Shown here: positions 52,290 to 61,859 of the stretch, in pieces
How the letters are laid out: each line of letters begins with the position of its first letter
How positions within the stretch are numbered: the first letter of the stretch is position 1
DNA from: Flavobacterium beibuense F44-8
GTDB lineage: Bacteria > Bacteroidota > Bacteroidia > Flavobacteriales > Flavobacteriaceae
NCBI RefSeq assembly: GCF_000769915.1
Contig: NZ_JRLV01000007.1
Coordinates: 1 to 64,000 of the forward strand
DNA: 64,000 nucleotides
Direction: 5' to 3'
Position numbers and translations under genes: made by a program
Notes under the pieces: generated by a model
The model's input: the letters and a program-made list of their open reading frames with translations, nothing else
Database searches by the model: none
What the model was told of the DNA's origin: nothing

Positions 52290-52706
52290 ATGAAGTACCT
52301 TAAGTTTTTAGCACTTTTTATAGGAATGACAACCCTTAGCGGATGTTTAAGTGACGATGAAAATTATTGTTCACAAACCGTACAACCCTATGTAACTCAG
52401 GTTACGGGGCCCGACACAGCCTTAACAGGTGAGGAAATAACCCTAAATGTATCATTTGGCATGACCGAAGGCTGTAGCACATTTGTAGCCTTTTATAACA
52501 ATAACGTATATCCAAGAACTATTGCTCCGGCGGTACAATATGAAGGTTGTACCTGTAGCGGTGATGCAATTACAGGTACAGAAGAATATATATTCTCTGA
52601 AGACGAACCGGGTGAATACGAACTTAAGTTTGCAAATGGTGTAAATGAAGAAGGAACAGCTTTGACTTATATCTATAAAACCATTACAGTAAGCGATCCT
52701 GACTAA
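52290..52706 (+). CDS. Small lipoprotein with Ig-like domain
   Basis: A 138-residue lipoprotein. The ATG at 52290 gives a signal peptide ending LSGC (Cys19). The mature part is beta-rich (VTGPDTALTGEEITLNVSFG), like a single Ig-like/GOLD domain, with cysteines in EGCST and EGCTCSG that may pair. Function is unknown. A terminator follows. Confidence 0.75.
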   Translation: MKYLKFLALFIGMTTLSGCLSDDENYCSQTVQPYVTQVTGPDTALTGEEITLNVSFGMTEGCSTFVAFYNNNVYPRTIAPAVQYEGCTCSGDAITGTEEYIFSEDEPGEYELKFANGVNEEGTALTYIYKTITVSDPD

Positions 52707-52740
52707 TCGCATAAACTTTAGTTTATTTATATTGATGTAT

Positions 52741-52767
52741 AGCCCTGCAAATTGCAGGGCTTTTTTT
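52741..52767 (+). terminator. Intrinsic terminator
   Basis: AGCCCTGCAA pairs with TTGCAGGGCT and is followed by T7. Its T-run holds the -33 TTG of the next promoter. Confidence 0.92.
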
Positions 52768-52798
52768 GTTAAATATTACTCTGATTTTGATATATTTG
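52766..52798 (+). promoter_or_regulatory. Promoter of the ABC transporter operon
   Basis: TTG (52766-52768), 22 nt, TATATTTG (52791-52798), 19 nt before the ATG at 52818. Confidence 0.65.
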
Positions 52799-52817
52799 AA
52801 GCTTACACGCTTTACTT

Positions 52818-53963
52818 ATGAACGAATTTGAAAAACAGTATCAGGAAATTTTAGACTTCCTGAAGTTTGAAGACTATCCGCTTGCCGTTAAACGTATTAT
52901 TGACTTTACCCTCGATACTCAGGAAATAGGCTTTTACACAAAAACATGCAACCTGCTTAACTGGCTTGACAATAACCCTGATGACAATTCTAAAAAGGAA
53001 AAGCTACAGGAACTACTGGCAGAACTACATTCGGCATTAGTAAAGCGACCGCAACAAATAAGGCAAAACATACTTGAAGCCAGTGAGCTTACAAAAAAAT
53101 ACTCGGGCTTTTCCCTTGGTCCGGTTAACCTATCGCTTAATGAAGGAGATATTATAGGGCTTGTAGGTGAAAACGGTAACGGTAAAACAACCCTTTTACG
53201 CTCCCTGTGTGGTGAGCTTCACCCTACCAGCGGACATATTAGCTATAACTTTAAGCATGAAGATTTGTATGACCTGCGTACCAAGTTGGTTTACATACCG
53301 CAGCGAACAGATACCTGGTATGGTTCCATGATGGATAACCTGCTGTTTACAGCCACAAGCTACGGCTTTTCCCCACAGGAATCTCCGCTTGTGGTAGAAC
53401 TGGTAGTTGCCAGGCTGGGACTTAGAAAATTCAGGAAACATAAATGGAAAGATCTTTCATCAGGCTATAAAATGAGGTTTGAACTGGCACGTATGCTGTT
53501 ACGAAAACCTAAAGTACTGCTTATAGATGAACCGCTTGCCAATTTAGATATACTGGCACAACAAACCGTGCTGGAAGATTTTAAGGCCATCGCTAAATCG
53601 GCCTTCAGGCCAATAGGAATAATAATGAGTTCGCAGCAACTGTATGAGGTAGAAAAAACATCTGATGAGGTTATATTCCTGAAACAGGGAATACAAAAAA
53701 ACCTCAAAGAAAACAATGAGGCTAACGATACTGAAAAACATTTAGTAATAGAGTTTGAAAGCGCCTGGTCACAAAGTAATTTAAACGATTGCCTGTTAAG
53801 TACAGGCTTGGTGAGCCTACAGTTTAACGGAGGTACTTATATCGCCACATTTAACGGTAATGTTACCATAAATCATTTTATGAAGGCAGTTATAGACCAA
53901 AATATACCGGTGGTTTATATACGTGATATTTCTAACTCAACCAGACGCTTTTTTGTTTCCTAA
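52818..53963 (+). CDS. ABC transporter ATP-binding protein with N-terminal helical extension
   Basis: A 381-residue ATPase. The first 80 residues are a helical extension not usual in ABC ATPases (MNEFEKQYQEILDFLKFEDY). The nucleotide-binding domain spans about 86-300: Walker A GENGNGKTT (117-125), Q-loop Gln162, signature LSSGY (213-217), and Walker B VLLIDEP with Glu238. About 80 residues follow. It forms an operon (14-nt gap) with the 549-residue membrane protein. The pair looks like a complete exporter or an ABC-2-type system of unknown substrate. Confidence 0.88.
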   Translation: MNEFEKQYQEILDFLKFEDYPLAVKRIIDFTLDTQEIGFYTKTCNLLNWLDNNPDDNSKKEKLQELLAELHSALVKRPQQIRQNILEASELTKKYSGFSLGPVNLSLNEGDIIGLVGENGNGKTTLLRSLCGELHPTSGHISYNFKHEDLYDLRTKLVYIPQRTDTWYGSMMDNLLFTATSYGFSPQESPLVVELVVARLGLRKFRKHKWKDLSSGYKMRFELARMLLRKPKVLLIDEPLANLDILAQQTVLEDFKAIAKSAFRPIGIIMSSQQLYEVEKTSDEVIFLKQGIQKNLKENNEANDTEKHLVIEFESAWSQSNLNDCLLSTGLVSLQFNGGTYIATFNGNVTINHFMKAVIDQNIPVVYIRDISNSTRRFFVS

Positions 53964-53977
53964 AAACCACACCAGCC

Positions 53978-55627
53978 ATGTTTAAAAAAACACAAAACTA
54001 TTTACTGCTTCACCACCCTTTGCTGTGGAATACAAAGTTTATCCCTGTAATCATAATAACCCTTATCATTAATATTTTATTTTTTGCCGGGGGGTACCTT
54101 ACAGGAGCTGTAGATTTTAATGATCCATATCGTCTTAATGAATACAGGCATTATGAGCCAATGGCTATATTTCTAAACCTGATTATAGGTTTACTGGTTA
54201 TTATAGTATGGCTTACATTTTACTTTAGAAACAATGGTTTTAAATCACTTTACCCTAAAAAAAACAACTCCTTATACAAGGAATGGCTTATTATATTAAC
54301 TGTATGCCTGTTAACTTGCAGTAATACTGCGATATATGAATATGCCTTTGATTTAAGGGCAAGGAATTATTACAGTAAAGAAGAAGTAATAAAGAGAACA
54401 AACTTATTGAGTAGGACATCAATATTTGTAGACGGTCCGTTTCATCACTGGAGTCGTTTTGACAGAACACAGCGTAATGAACTTCTCGATTCATTAGAAA
54501 ATAACAATCACAGGTATGAATATAAGGAATATGATGAAGAGATGGTAGTGATTCCGGAAGTTGAAGCTGTAACTAATGTATATAATGAAGGAAATAAATT
54601 ATACAACCCTGAATGGGACACAGTATGTTATTTTGAGAACCAATATCCTATTACTTCTTTAATTAACAAACAAAATTTAAAATTCAGTATTCAGGAAAAT
54701 ATACATGATTCTATTAATGAATGGAGAGTAAAAACCTGGATGCTAAACAGGGAAAAAGACTCTATTAAAAAACTGCTTGATGATTTTTTTGTTTTAGTTA
54801 ACGAACATAACTTACAAGCCAATATAACCTCAAAACAGTGGTTTGATTTTGTGTATAAACCAAATGATTATAATGATTACCAGATAGTAGGAAACGATGA
54901 ATTTAATGAAATAAATGATGAAAGAAAATCACGGGACAATGAAGAGTATAAAACCAGAAACGACTTAGAAAATAATATCATTCAAAAAAACGGAAGTGTA
55001 ACCATTGTCTTACCCAAATATTATGTACCGCTTCAACGTATGGAAAATACATACGACAGAATTTCCGGAGCTTACGTATCTCCTATTAATTACGGGGACA
55101 TTCTTGGCATTATTTATTTTGCCTTTATAACATCTCTTGTTATTTTTTCTTTCAGGATATCTTCAGTTAAAAACTGGCTTATTTCAGTTATTTCATTGGG
55201 TATAACAGGCCTTATTACCTTTATTTTTTCACTTATAATAATTTATAGTTTAATAGAATACCACAGTCGTAGCCAGCCATTTACCTTTATTACGATATGG
55301 GCTGTAATACTAATAGTATGCCTTATATACTTTGTATATATTAACAGGCAAAAAACATCAAAAAAGCTTTCGGGTATAGTAGTAAACGCCCTTTTATGGA
55401 TATTGCCATTTAGCTTGGTAATGGTATATTTCTATTTATACACATACTATGATGCCACAGCAATAAGAGATATTAACGGAAGTCGTATATATGAGATGAC
55501 CGGATTAGAAAAAATTATACATAATAACGCTCTTGAATTTTTTTATATAAATCTGGGTTTTATATTACTATATATGTATCCGTTTACAAAACTTATAAAA
55601 AAATGGAAAGGTATTGCAGAGGCTTAG
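53978..55627 (+). CDS. ABC transporter membrane subunit, unknown family
   Basis: A 549-residue membrane protein. Three helices (about 22-42, 63-85, 104-120) precede a large soluble segment of about 240 residues (125-365, very rich in Asn, Asp, Glu and Tyr). Four or five helices follow (about 370-395, 402-425, 435-460, 470-500, 525-540). The arrangement resembles ABC-2 or MacB-like permeases with a big extracytoplasmic domain, but I find no familiar signature. It is cotranscribed with the ATPase upstream. Its stop overlaps the convergent VF530 gene by 4 nt. Confidence 0.75.
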   Translation: MFKKTQNYLLLHHPLLWNTKFIPVIIITLIINILFFAGGYLTGAVDFNDPYRLNEYRHYEPMAIFLNLIIGLLVIIVWLTFYFRNNGFKSLYPKKNNSLYKEWLIILTVCLLTCSNTAIYEYAFDLRARNYYSKEEVIKRTNLLSRTSIFVDGPFHHWSRFDRTQRNELLDSLENNNHRYEYKEYDEEMVVIPEVEAVTNVYNEGNKLYNPEWDTVCYFENQYPITSLINKQNLKFSIQENIHDSINEWRVKTWMLNREKDSIKKLLDDFFVLVNEHNLQANITSKQWFDFVYKPNDYNDYQIVGNDEFNEINDERKSRDNEEYKTRNDLENNIIQKNGSVTIVLPKYYVPLQRMENTYDRISGAYVSPINYGDILGIIYFAFITSLVIFSFRISSVKNWLISVISLGITGLITFIFSLIIIYSLIEYHSRSQPFTFITIWAVILIVCLIYFVYINRQKTSKKLSGIVVNALLWILPFSLVMVYFYLYTYYDATAIRDINGSRIYEMTGLEKIIHNNALEFFYINLGFILLYMYPFTKLIKKWKGIAEA

Positions 55628-55857
55628 TCCTGCTGCATTTTTGGCAGGGTACGTATATACAGGTTTTCCACCTTTTTACGTGCCCAGTCGGTTTTCCTTA
55701 AAAAGGTAAGGCTCGACTTTACACTTGGATTCTCGTTAAAGCATTTTATTTTTATCAGTTCGCCAAGGGTATCAAAGCCATAAAAAGCCACAAGGTCTTC
55801 CACTATCTTTTTTAAGGTTATGCCGTGTAAAGGATCGTTTGATTGTTTTGTTTCCAT
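55624..55857 (-). CDS. VF530-family protein
   Basis: A 77-residue protein with the full family signature: [20 protein letters not shown], then [20 protein letters not shown] and ARKKVENLY. Solved structures show a small helical double-stranded-DNA-binding fold. The physiological role is unknown. The ATG at 55857 lies 5 nt after TATATTTA (55863-55870, minus), a near-consensus -7 box, so its leader must be very short. Confidence 0.92.
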   Translation of the reverse strand: METKQSNDPLHGITLKKIVEDLVAFYGFDTLGELIKIKCFNENPSVKSSLTFLRKTDWARKKVENLYIRTLPKMQQD

Positions 55858-55953
55858 AGTGTAAATATAGTCAGTATTTTTAATACCCATCGGAAAGGAG
55901 AATTACGCATACATTATCAATAAAATATAATTATTACAGGCAGGGCTAACCCC

Positions 55954-55984
55954 TTGCTGCATTAAACTATTGTACTTACCTTTG
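55954..55984 (+). promoter_or_regulatory. smpB promoter
   Basis: TTG (55954-55956), 20 nt, TACCTTTG (55977-55984). The smpB ATG is only 8 nt beyond, so the leader is a few bases at most. Confidence 0.75.
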
Positions 55985-55992
55985 CAATCCTT

Positions 55993-56448
55993 ATGCAAAA
56001 AACAGTTAACATACTAAACAAAAGAGCCCGCTTTGATTATGAGATACTGGAGCGTTATACAGCCGGTATCGTTTTGGCAGGATCTGAAATTAAATCCATT
56101 CGTTTGGGCAAGGCTTCTATTGCCGAAAGTTTCTGTGAATTTCACGGTCATGAGCTGTTTGCCATAAACACCAATATAGAAGAATACACCTATAGCAGAA
56201 GCTTTAGCCACGCTCCAAAAAGTGAACGTAAACTACTGCTTAACAAAAGAGAACTTAAAAGCCTTTTAAAAAGTGTACAAAACAAAGGTTTGACTATTGT
56301 TCCGCTTAGGCTGTTTACAAACGAAAAAGGACTTGCCAAACTGGAAATTGGACTGGCACGCGGTAAAAAGAATTACGACAAGCGTGATACCATTAAAGAT
56401 CGTGATGTAAAGCGAGACCTGGACAGAATCAAAAAAATATACAAATAA
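55993..56448 (+). CDS. smpB: SsrA-binding protein SmpB
   Basis: A 151-residue RNA-binding protein that brings tmRNA to stalled ribosomes in trans-translation. NKRARFDYEILERYTAGIVL (8-27) opens the OB-fold, GSEIKSIRLGKASI (31-44) is the tmRNA-contact region, and the C-terminal tail GKKNYDKRDTIKDRDVKRDL (about 124-143) is the basic helix that enters the ribosome decoding site. Length is normal. The ssrA gene is not in this window. Confidence 0.97.
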   Translation: MQKTVNILNKRARFDYEILERYTAGIVLAGSEIKSIRLGKASIAESFCEFHGHELFAINTNIEEYTYSRSFSHAPKSERKLLLNKRELKSLLKSVQNKGLTIVPLRLFTNEKGLAKLEIGLARGKKNYDKRDTIKDRDVKRDLDRIKKIYK

Positions 56449-56481
56449 AAAAAGGGTTGACATTAAGTCAACCCTTTTTTT
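56447..56481. terminator. Bidirectional intrinsic terminator
   Basis: AAAAAGGGTTGAC pairs with GTCAACCCTTTTT around ATTAA, with T-runs on both sides. It serves smpB and the convergent pcm gene. Confidence 0.93.
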
Positions 56482-56486
56482 ATACG

Positions 56487-57134
56487 TTAGTTTTTATTTT
56501 CCAACAATGGTACAAACCTAAATTCACCAAATTCATGTTTTTCAAACTGGGTTTCGTTTTTTCTTATCAGCATTGTCATTATCTGTACACCCTGCTCGTT
56601 ATCAACAGGGATAATAAGCCTGCCTCCTATTTTTAACTGCGCCATTAAAGGCTTAGGGATAAACGGAGCACCGGCAGTAACTATAACACTGTCAAACGGA
56701 GCAAAATTAGGCAGTCCTTTGTAGCCGTCGCCAAACGAAAGGTGTTTAGGTCTTATACCCAGTTTAGGCAGCAACAGCGACGTGGTTTTAAAAAGTTCCC
56801 TTTGTCTTTCCACACTGTATACTTTTGCCCCCATAGTACATAATACAGCGGTTTGATAGCCAGACCCCGTGCCTATTTCAAGTATTTTATGTTCGGGCTC
56901 TACTTCCAGTAATTGTGATTGGAATGCTACGGTGTAAGGTTGAGATATAGTTTGACCTGCCCCAATAGGGAAAGCCTTATCCTGATAGGCATAATCTTCA
57001 AAGCTGGAATCTAAAAAAAGGTGTCGCGGTATCTTTTTAATGGCCGCAAGCACATTTTTATCTGTAATCCCTTTTTGTTCCAAAACGCTTACCAACTGAT
57101 TACGAAGCCCCTGATGTTTTCCTGTATCTCTCAA
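56487..57134 (-). CDS. pcm: Protein-L-isoaspartate O-methyltransferase
   Basis: A 215-residue SAM-dependent enzyme that methylates isoaspartyl residues for repair. PIGAGQTISQPYTVAFQSQL is the substrate-binding signature, and LEIGTGSGYQTAVL the SAM-binding loop. An ATG at 57176 is in frame and adds 14 residues. I prefer the TTG at 57134 (MRDTGKHQGLRNQ...), because family members begin there and a TTG-N21-TATTTTTA promoter-like pair lies within the extra codons. It converges on smpB across the shared terminator. Confidence 0.9.
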   Translation of the reverse strand: MRDTGKHQGLRNQLVSVLEQKGITDKNVLAAIKKIPRHLFLDSSFEDYAYQDKAFPIGAGQTISQPYTVAFQSQLLEVEPEHKILEIGTGSGYQTAVLCTMGAKVYSVERQRELFKTTSLLLPKLGIRPKHLSFGDGYKGLPNFAPFDSVIVTAGAPFIPKPLMAQLKIGGRLIIPVDNEQGVQIMTMLIRKNETQFEKHEFGEFRFVPLLENKN

Positions 57135-57257
57135 TGCTGTATAATGTTTATTCTGTAAAAATAGAAAACATTTCACATAGGGTGCAATACTAAATGCACT
57201 ATCATATTAACAATGCAGTATTCTCAAAAAACATACATTATTTTTAGTGCTGTGTTC

Positions 57258-57289
57258 TTGCGTTTTACAGCGAAATAGTTTTATTTTTG
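57258..57289 (+). promoter_or_regulatory. Promoter of the Gfo/Idh oxidoreductase gene
   Basis: TTG (57258-57260), 21 nt, TATTTTTG (57282-57289), 17 nt before the ATG at 57307. It decides against the in-frame start at 57247. Confidence 0.7.
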
Positions 57290-57306
57290 TTAAAAATTTT
57301 TTCTTT

Positions 57307-58275
57307 ATGCTTAAAGTAGGAGTATTGGGCGCAGGCCATTTAGGGAAAATCCACCTGCGTTTACTCAACCAATCCCAAAAATATGAACTGGTAGGGTTTT
57401 ATGACCCTAACAGCGCCAATGCCGATAAAGTGGCAAAAGAACACGGCTACCGTAAATTTGACTCTATAGAAGAACTTATAAATGCTGTGGATGTGGTAGA
57501 TATTGTAACCCCTACCCTTTCACATCACGATTGTGCCAAAGAGGCCATTACTGCCGGCAAGCATGTTTTTGTTGAAAAACCTATCTCTAACACGGTAGAA
57601 GAAGCTGAGGAGATTATAACCCTTGCCAAACAACATAACGTAAAAGGACAGGTAGGACACGTAGAGCGTTTTAACCCTGCCTTTATGGCTACCCGCGAAA
57701 AGATTGCTAACCCTATGTTTATTGAAACCCACCGTCTTGCCGAGTTTAACCCTCGCGGTACAGATGTACCTGTGGTGCTGGATTTAATGATACACGACAT
57801 AGATGTTATACTTAGCGTGGTAAAAAGTAAGGTAAAGGATATTAAAGCCAGTGGTGTTTCGGTTATTAGTGATACGCCCGATATTGCCAATGCCCGTATT
57901 GAGTTTGAAAATGGATGTGTGGCAAATCTTACAGCAAGCCGTATATCACTTAAAAACATGCGTAAGTCGCGTTTCTTCCAAAAGGATGCTTATATATCGG
58001 TTGACTTTTTAGATAAGATGTGTGAGGTGGTAAAAATGAAAGACGCTCCCGAAGAACCGGGCGATTTTGATATGATACTGCAAAATGCCGAAGGGCTTAA
58101 AAAGCAAATTTATTTTGAGAATCCTGAAATTGTGGCAAACAACGCTATACTGGATGAACTGGAAACTTTTGCCGATGCCATAAACAACAATACTACACCA
58201 ATAGTAACGCTTGAAGATGGTACCGAAGCCTTAAGGATAGCTTACCGCATTATAGACTGTTTTGAGAAAAAGTAA
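57307..58275 (+). CDS. Gfo/Idh/MocA-family oxidoreductase
   Basis: A 322-residue NAD(P)-dependent oxidoreductase. The Rossmann motif VGVLGAGHLGKIHLRLL (4-20) is followed by HVFVEKPIS (about 88-96), with the catalytic Lys of the EKP motif, and a C-terminal substrate domain beginning near 120. The substrate is probably a sugar or inositol-like compound, but it cannot be told. The ATG at 57307 fits both the Rossmann start and the promoter. Homologues are highly conserved in flavobacteria. Confidence 0.9.
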   Translation: MLKVGVLGAGHLGKIHLRLLNQSQKYELVGFYDPNSANADKVAKEHGYRKFDSIEELINAVDVVDIVTPTLSHHDCAKEAITAGKHVFVEKPISNTVEEAEEIITLAKQHNVKGQVGHVERFNPAFMATREKIANPMFIETHRLAEFNPRGTDVPVVLDLMIHDIDVILSVVKSKVKDIKASGVSVISDTPDIANARIEFENGCVANLTASRISLKNMRKSRFFQKDAYISVDFLDKMCEVVKMKDAPEEPGDFDMILQNAEGLKKQIYFENPEIVANNAILDELETFADAINNNTTPIVTLEDGTEALRIAYRIIDCFEKK

Positions 58276-58290
58276 CAAGACATCTTATAA

Positions 58291-58325
58291 AAACCCCGGC
58301 TTTAAAAGTTGGGGTTATTTTTTTT
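58291..58325 (+). terminator. Intrinsic terminator
   Basis: AACCCC (58292-58297) pairs with GGGGTT (58311-58316), with an inner CTTT/AAAG helix and a following T-run. Confidence 0.85.
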
Positions 58326-58359
58326 ATATTAGAGGCTTAAACCACAAGCCCAACCAACC

Positions 58360-59547
58360 ATGAAAAAACTGTTTTTACTTCTGTTATTAGTTGTTACTAC
58401 AAGCAGTATTGCACAAAACCTTTTAAAAGGTACCGTGAAAGACCTCTCCACACAGGAAAACATGGAACTGGTTACGGTTAGTACAATAGATCAGCAAAAT
58501 AACACTATATCAAACACCGAAGGAAACTTTCAGTTAAGTTACCCAGACGGAACTGAAACCATATTACTTAGCTATTTGGGATATGCCCCTCTGGAGGTAA
58601 ATCTTACAAACCTGCCACAGGATAACATTTTTTACCTTGAACCAACTGATTTTGAACTTGAGGAAATAGTAGTTATCAGTACACCACTTAACGAGTTTGT
58701 AGAACAGTTGGTTAAAAACTCATACAACCATTTAAATGCTCCGTTCCTGTTAAGTACCTATTACAGGGAGTTTGTAAAAATAAACGACACTTACAGTAAA
58801 TTTTCAGACGGACTCATAGATTACAATGTAGACAAACGCCGTAAAGAGATTAAAAGTGACGTAGTAGTAAAACAGAGTCGGGCTTTTAAACTTAATGGTG
58901 ATGAAGAAAGTATGCTTGCTGCCGAAATGACTTCTCCGCTTGATTTACGCAAAGCAGTTTCAAGAGACTGTAATTTTGGGGTATTGGATCATGTTTTCGG
59001 TAAAAAAGAATTTAAAAAATATTCCTTTATCGTTAAGTCACAAAAAGATGCAAATGGTAGTGATGTTCAAACCATATACTACGAACCATTACCAGAGATA
59101 GAAGAACCGTTATATGCCGGTAGTGTTACTTATGACCCTGCCAAGAACCTTATACTTGCCATGGAGCTTTACATGGCTCCGTCACACAGGCAGTATTCTA
59201 AGCTAAGAAATTTTCTGATTATCAAAGCAAGACTGGAAAACCTAGGCTATAAATGCCTGTTTAAGCTTACTAATGATAATTACATGCTGTCTTACTCCTG
59301 CGTATATGGTGATATTTACATCAAAAACAAAAAAAGGTTTGACGATAATATCATATTTAAAAGTGACCTTATCGTAACCAACTTCACGAGTGACCTGAGT
59401 TCCTTCAATAAAAAAGAAAAATACAGGGATAAAGATCTTTATCAGGCGGGAACAAATTATACCGAGGAGTTTTGGAAGAAAAACAACTCCATACTTTTAA
59501 CTGCCGAAGAAGAAGAGATTATCAGTTCGCTAAAGGATGTAAAATAA
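58360..59547 (+). CDS. Secreted CarboxypepD-regulatory-domain protein, copy 1
   Basis: A 395-residue exported protein. A signal peptide (1-18, ending SIAQ) leads to a carboxypeptidase-regulatory-like beta domain (20-105, KGTVKDLSTQENMELVTVST and NTEGNFQLSYPDG), as at the N-terminus of SusC-type proteins, but no TonB barrel follows. The rest (115-395) is an uncharacterised alpha/beta region beginning STYYREFVKINDTYSKFSDG. A tandem paralogue follows after 27 nt with the same layout. Confidence 0.8.
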   Translation: MKKLFLLLLLVVTTSSIAQNLLKGTVKDLSTQENMELVTVSTIDQQNNTISNTEGNFQLSYPDGTETILLSYLGYAPLEVNLTNLPQDNIFYLEPTDFELEEIVVISTPLNEFVEQLVKNSYNHLNAPFLLSTYYREFVKINDTYSKFSDGLIDYNVDKRRKEIKSDVVVKQSRAFKLNGDEESMLAAEMTSPLDLRKAVSRDCNFGVLDHVFGKKEFKKYSFIVKSQKDANGSDVQTIYYEPLPEIEEPLYAGSVTYDPAKNLILAMELYMAPSHRQYSKLRNFLIIKARLENLGYKCLFKLTNDNYMLSYSCVYGDIYIKNKKRFDDNIIFKSDLIVTNFTSDLSSFNKKEKYRDKDLYQAGTNYTEEFWKKNNSILLTAEEEEIISSLKDVK

Positions 59548-59574
59548 ACAGATTAACAAATCCGTTTATATGCC

Positions 59575-60756
59575 ATGAAAAAACTCCTTACTCTTTTTTT
59601 AATGGCAGCAGGCGTTACTGCAGCATTAGCCCAAACTCCCGTTAAAGGAATTATTAAAGATGTCTCTACCGGGCTCACTCTTTCCCTTGTAAACATTACT
59701 ACCGATGACGGAAAGTATGGTACAATATCAAATAGCGAGGGAAACTTCAGGCTCTATTACGGGCGGCAAACCAAAAAAATAAAACTGAGCTATTTAGGGT
59801 ATTTTGATTATGAAATCCCCCTTAACGACCTCCCTAAAGACGGTGTATATTTTCTTGAACCAAAGAGTTTTGATTTAGAGGAAGTAGTTATAACCAATAC
59901 CCCTATTAACGAACTGCTGGAACAGTTAATAAAAGAATCTAAAGCCAGACTAACTTCACCACTGGTGCTCAATACCTACTACAGGGAGTTTGTAAATTTT
60001 AATAATGAGTACGTTCAGTTTGCCGATGGTATTGTAGACTACAGGCTTCGCAAAAAAGGAAACAAAAACAATATAAAAACCGATGTTTTTATAAAGCAAA
60101 GCAGGGCACTACATTTAAAAGACTATAAGGAAGGTATGATGTACCTTCGCCCTGAAGACGTAAGGAAATCGGCAGCTAACCGCTGTGAGTTTGACCTTAT
60201 CACTACCGAACTGCTTAAGGGCAATACCTATAAAAAATACAGTTTCAGTATCAAAACACAGCAGGATAGCGAAGGGCAAACCTTAAACACCATATCGTTT
60301 ACCCCAAAAGAAGACGATGGCGACGACTATGTGGAAGGGACAATAGTATATAACCCCGAAACCAACCTTATATTAAGCATGGAAGCAAGGAGGTTCCTTT
60401 CAGACAAGGAAGCACACTCCTACAACATGCTAATAGCCCGTATACAAATGGTTGATTTTTATTATAAAAGCATCTTTACAACACAGGATAACGAGTACCG
60501 CCTGTATTATGCTTCACTTCACGTTGCTGCGAGGATATGGAAGAAAAACGGATATGATAACACCTATGTATTTAAAAACGACCTTGTGGTAACTAAAACC
60601 GGTAAAGATGAGTCGGTTTTTGAAAACGGAATCAAAATGGATAAAAGATCTATTTATGAAATGGGACAAAACTACAGCGAAAAATACTGGGAAACAGGCA
60701 ATGTATTACCTCTAACTGATAAGGAGCAGCAAATAATAAATTCACTGGAGTATTAA
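59575..60756 (+). CDS. Secreted CarboxypepD-regulatory-domain protein, copy 2
   Basis: A 393-residue paralogue of the preceding gene: signal peptide (1-19, ALAQ), the same beta domain (KGIIKDVSTGLTLSLVNIT, ISNSEGNFRLYYG), then NTYYREFVNFNNEYVQFADG. The two copies share domain order throughout, so the pair arose by tandem duplication. The gap is 27 nt with no terminator, so they are one operon. Such proteins often assist outer-membrane nutrient uptake, but no TonB receptor is near. Confidence 0.8.
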   Translation: MKKLLTLFLMAAGVTAALAQTPVKGIIKDVSTGLTLSLVNITTDDGKYGTISNSEGNFRLYYGRQTKKIKLSYLGYFDYEIPLNDLPKDGVYFLEPKSFDLEEVVITNTPINELLEQLIKESKARLTSPLVLNTYYREFVNFNNEYVQFADGIVDYRLRKKGNKNNIKTDVFIKQSRALHLKDYKEGMMYLRPEDVRKSAANRCEFDLITTELLKGNTYKKYSFSIKTQQDSEGQTLNTISFTPKEDDGDDYVEGTIVYNPETNLILSMEARRFLSDKEAHSYNMLIARIQMVDFYYKSIFTTQDNEYRLYYASLHVAARIWKKNGYDNTYVFKNDLVVTKTGKDESVFENGIKMDKRSIYEMGQNYSEKYWETGNVLPLTDKEQQIINSLEY

Positions 60757-60919
60757 CCTCATAAAACTATCATATTAGCCTGTATAACCATTTATTATTA
60801 CGAATTTGAAAAGAAATTCATTACAAAAACGTTTTCTGTTGCAAATTTGCCATTATTGTTACTAATTTTACCGTCAAATTTTCATAAATTCGGCAAACTT
60901 TAAACAAACAGACTTTATA

Positions 60920-61810
60920 ATGAAAAACATAGCAGTAATAGGTGCAGGAACAATGGGTAACGGTATTGCCCACACCTTTGCACAAAGCGGATTTACAGTA
61001 AAACTTATTGATATATCAGAAAAATCACTGGACAAAGGTATGGCTACTATAGCCGGTAACCTTGACAGGATGATTGCAAAAGGCACTATTACCGAAGAGG
61101 ATAAAGCTAAAACAATAGGTAACATTATTACCTATACCGATATTAAAGATGGTGTTGTAGGGGTTGACCTTGTGGTTGAAGCCGCTACCGAAAACGTAGA
61201 CCTTAAACTAAACATATTCAAACAGCTTAACGAGTACTGTGAGGAAAACACTATTTTGGCAACAAATACGTCGTCTATCTCTATTACTCAAATTGCAGCT
61301 GTTACAACAAGACAGGACAAAGTAATTGGTATGCACTTTATGAACCCGGTGCCAATTATGAAACTGGTAGAGATTATTCGTGGTTACAATACTTCTGACG
61401 AAGTTACCAAAACCATTATGGACCTTTCGGTTAAACTAAGTAAAGTTCCTGTAGAAGTTAACGATTACCCAGGCTTTGTGGCAAACCGTATACTTATGCC
61501 AATGATTAACGAAGCTATCGAAACACTTTACAACGGTGTGGCGGGTGTATATGAAATTGACACGGTAATGAAACTGGGTATGGCTCACCCTATGGGTCCG
61601 TTACAACTTGCCGATTTTATTGGTCTTGATGTATGCCTTTCTATACTTAACGTTATGTACGACGGATTTAAAAATCCTAAATACGCACCATGCCCATTAT
61701 TGGTTAACATGGTACGCGCCGGTAAACTGGGCGTTAAATCAGGTGAAGGTTTCTACGATTATTCTGAAAGCAAAAAAGCCGAAAAAGTGGCAAAAATGTT
61801 TGCAAAGTAG
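60920..61810 (+). CDS. 3-hydroxybutyryl-CoA dehydrogenase
   Basis: A 296-residue 3-hydroxyacyl-CoA dehydrogenase (Hbd/PaaH/FadB2 type). The NAD motif GAGTMG is at 8-13, HFMNPVPIMKLVEII (about 138-152) carries the catalytic His, and NRILMPMINEA the acyl-CoA domain. It acts on short-chain 3-hydroxyacyl-CoA with NAD(P) and may serve butanoate metabolism or the end of beta-oxidation. It is not in the fad operon and has its own terminator. Confidence 0.93.
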   Translation: MKNIAVIGAGTMGNGIAHTFAQSGFTVKLIDISEKSLDKGMATIAGNLDRMIAKGTITEEDKAKTIGNIITYTDIKDGVVGVDLVVEAATENVDLKLNIFKQLNEYCEENTILATNTSSISITQIAAVTTRQDKVIGMHFMNPVPIMKLVEIIRGYNTSDEVTKTIMDLSVKLSKVPVEVNDYPGFVANRILMPMINEAIETLYNGVAGVYEIDTVMKLGMAHPMGPLQLADFIGLDVCLSILNVMYDGFKNPKYAPCPLLVNMVRAGKLGVKSGEGFYDYSESKKAEKVAKMFAK

Positions 61811-61817
61811 TATATTT

Positions 61818-61846
61818 AAAGACGGGTTTTTCAACCCGTCTTTTTT
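61818..61846 (+). terminator. Intrinsic terminator
   Basis: AAAGACGGGTT pairs with AACCCGTCTTT around TTTC, followed by a T-run. Confidence 0.93.
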
Positions 61847-61859
61847 AACTCTTTAAGTC

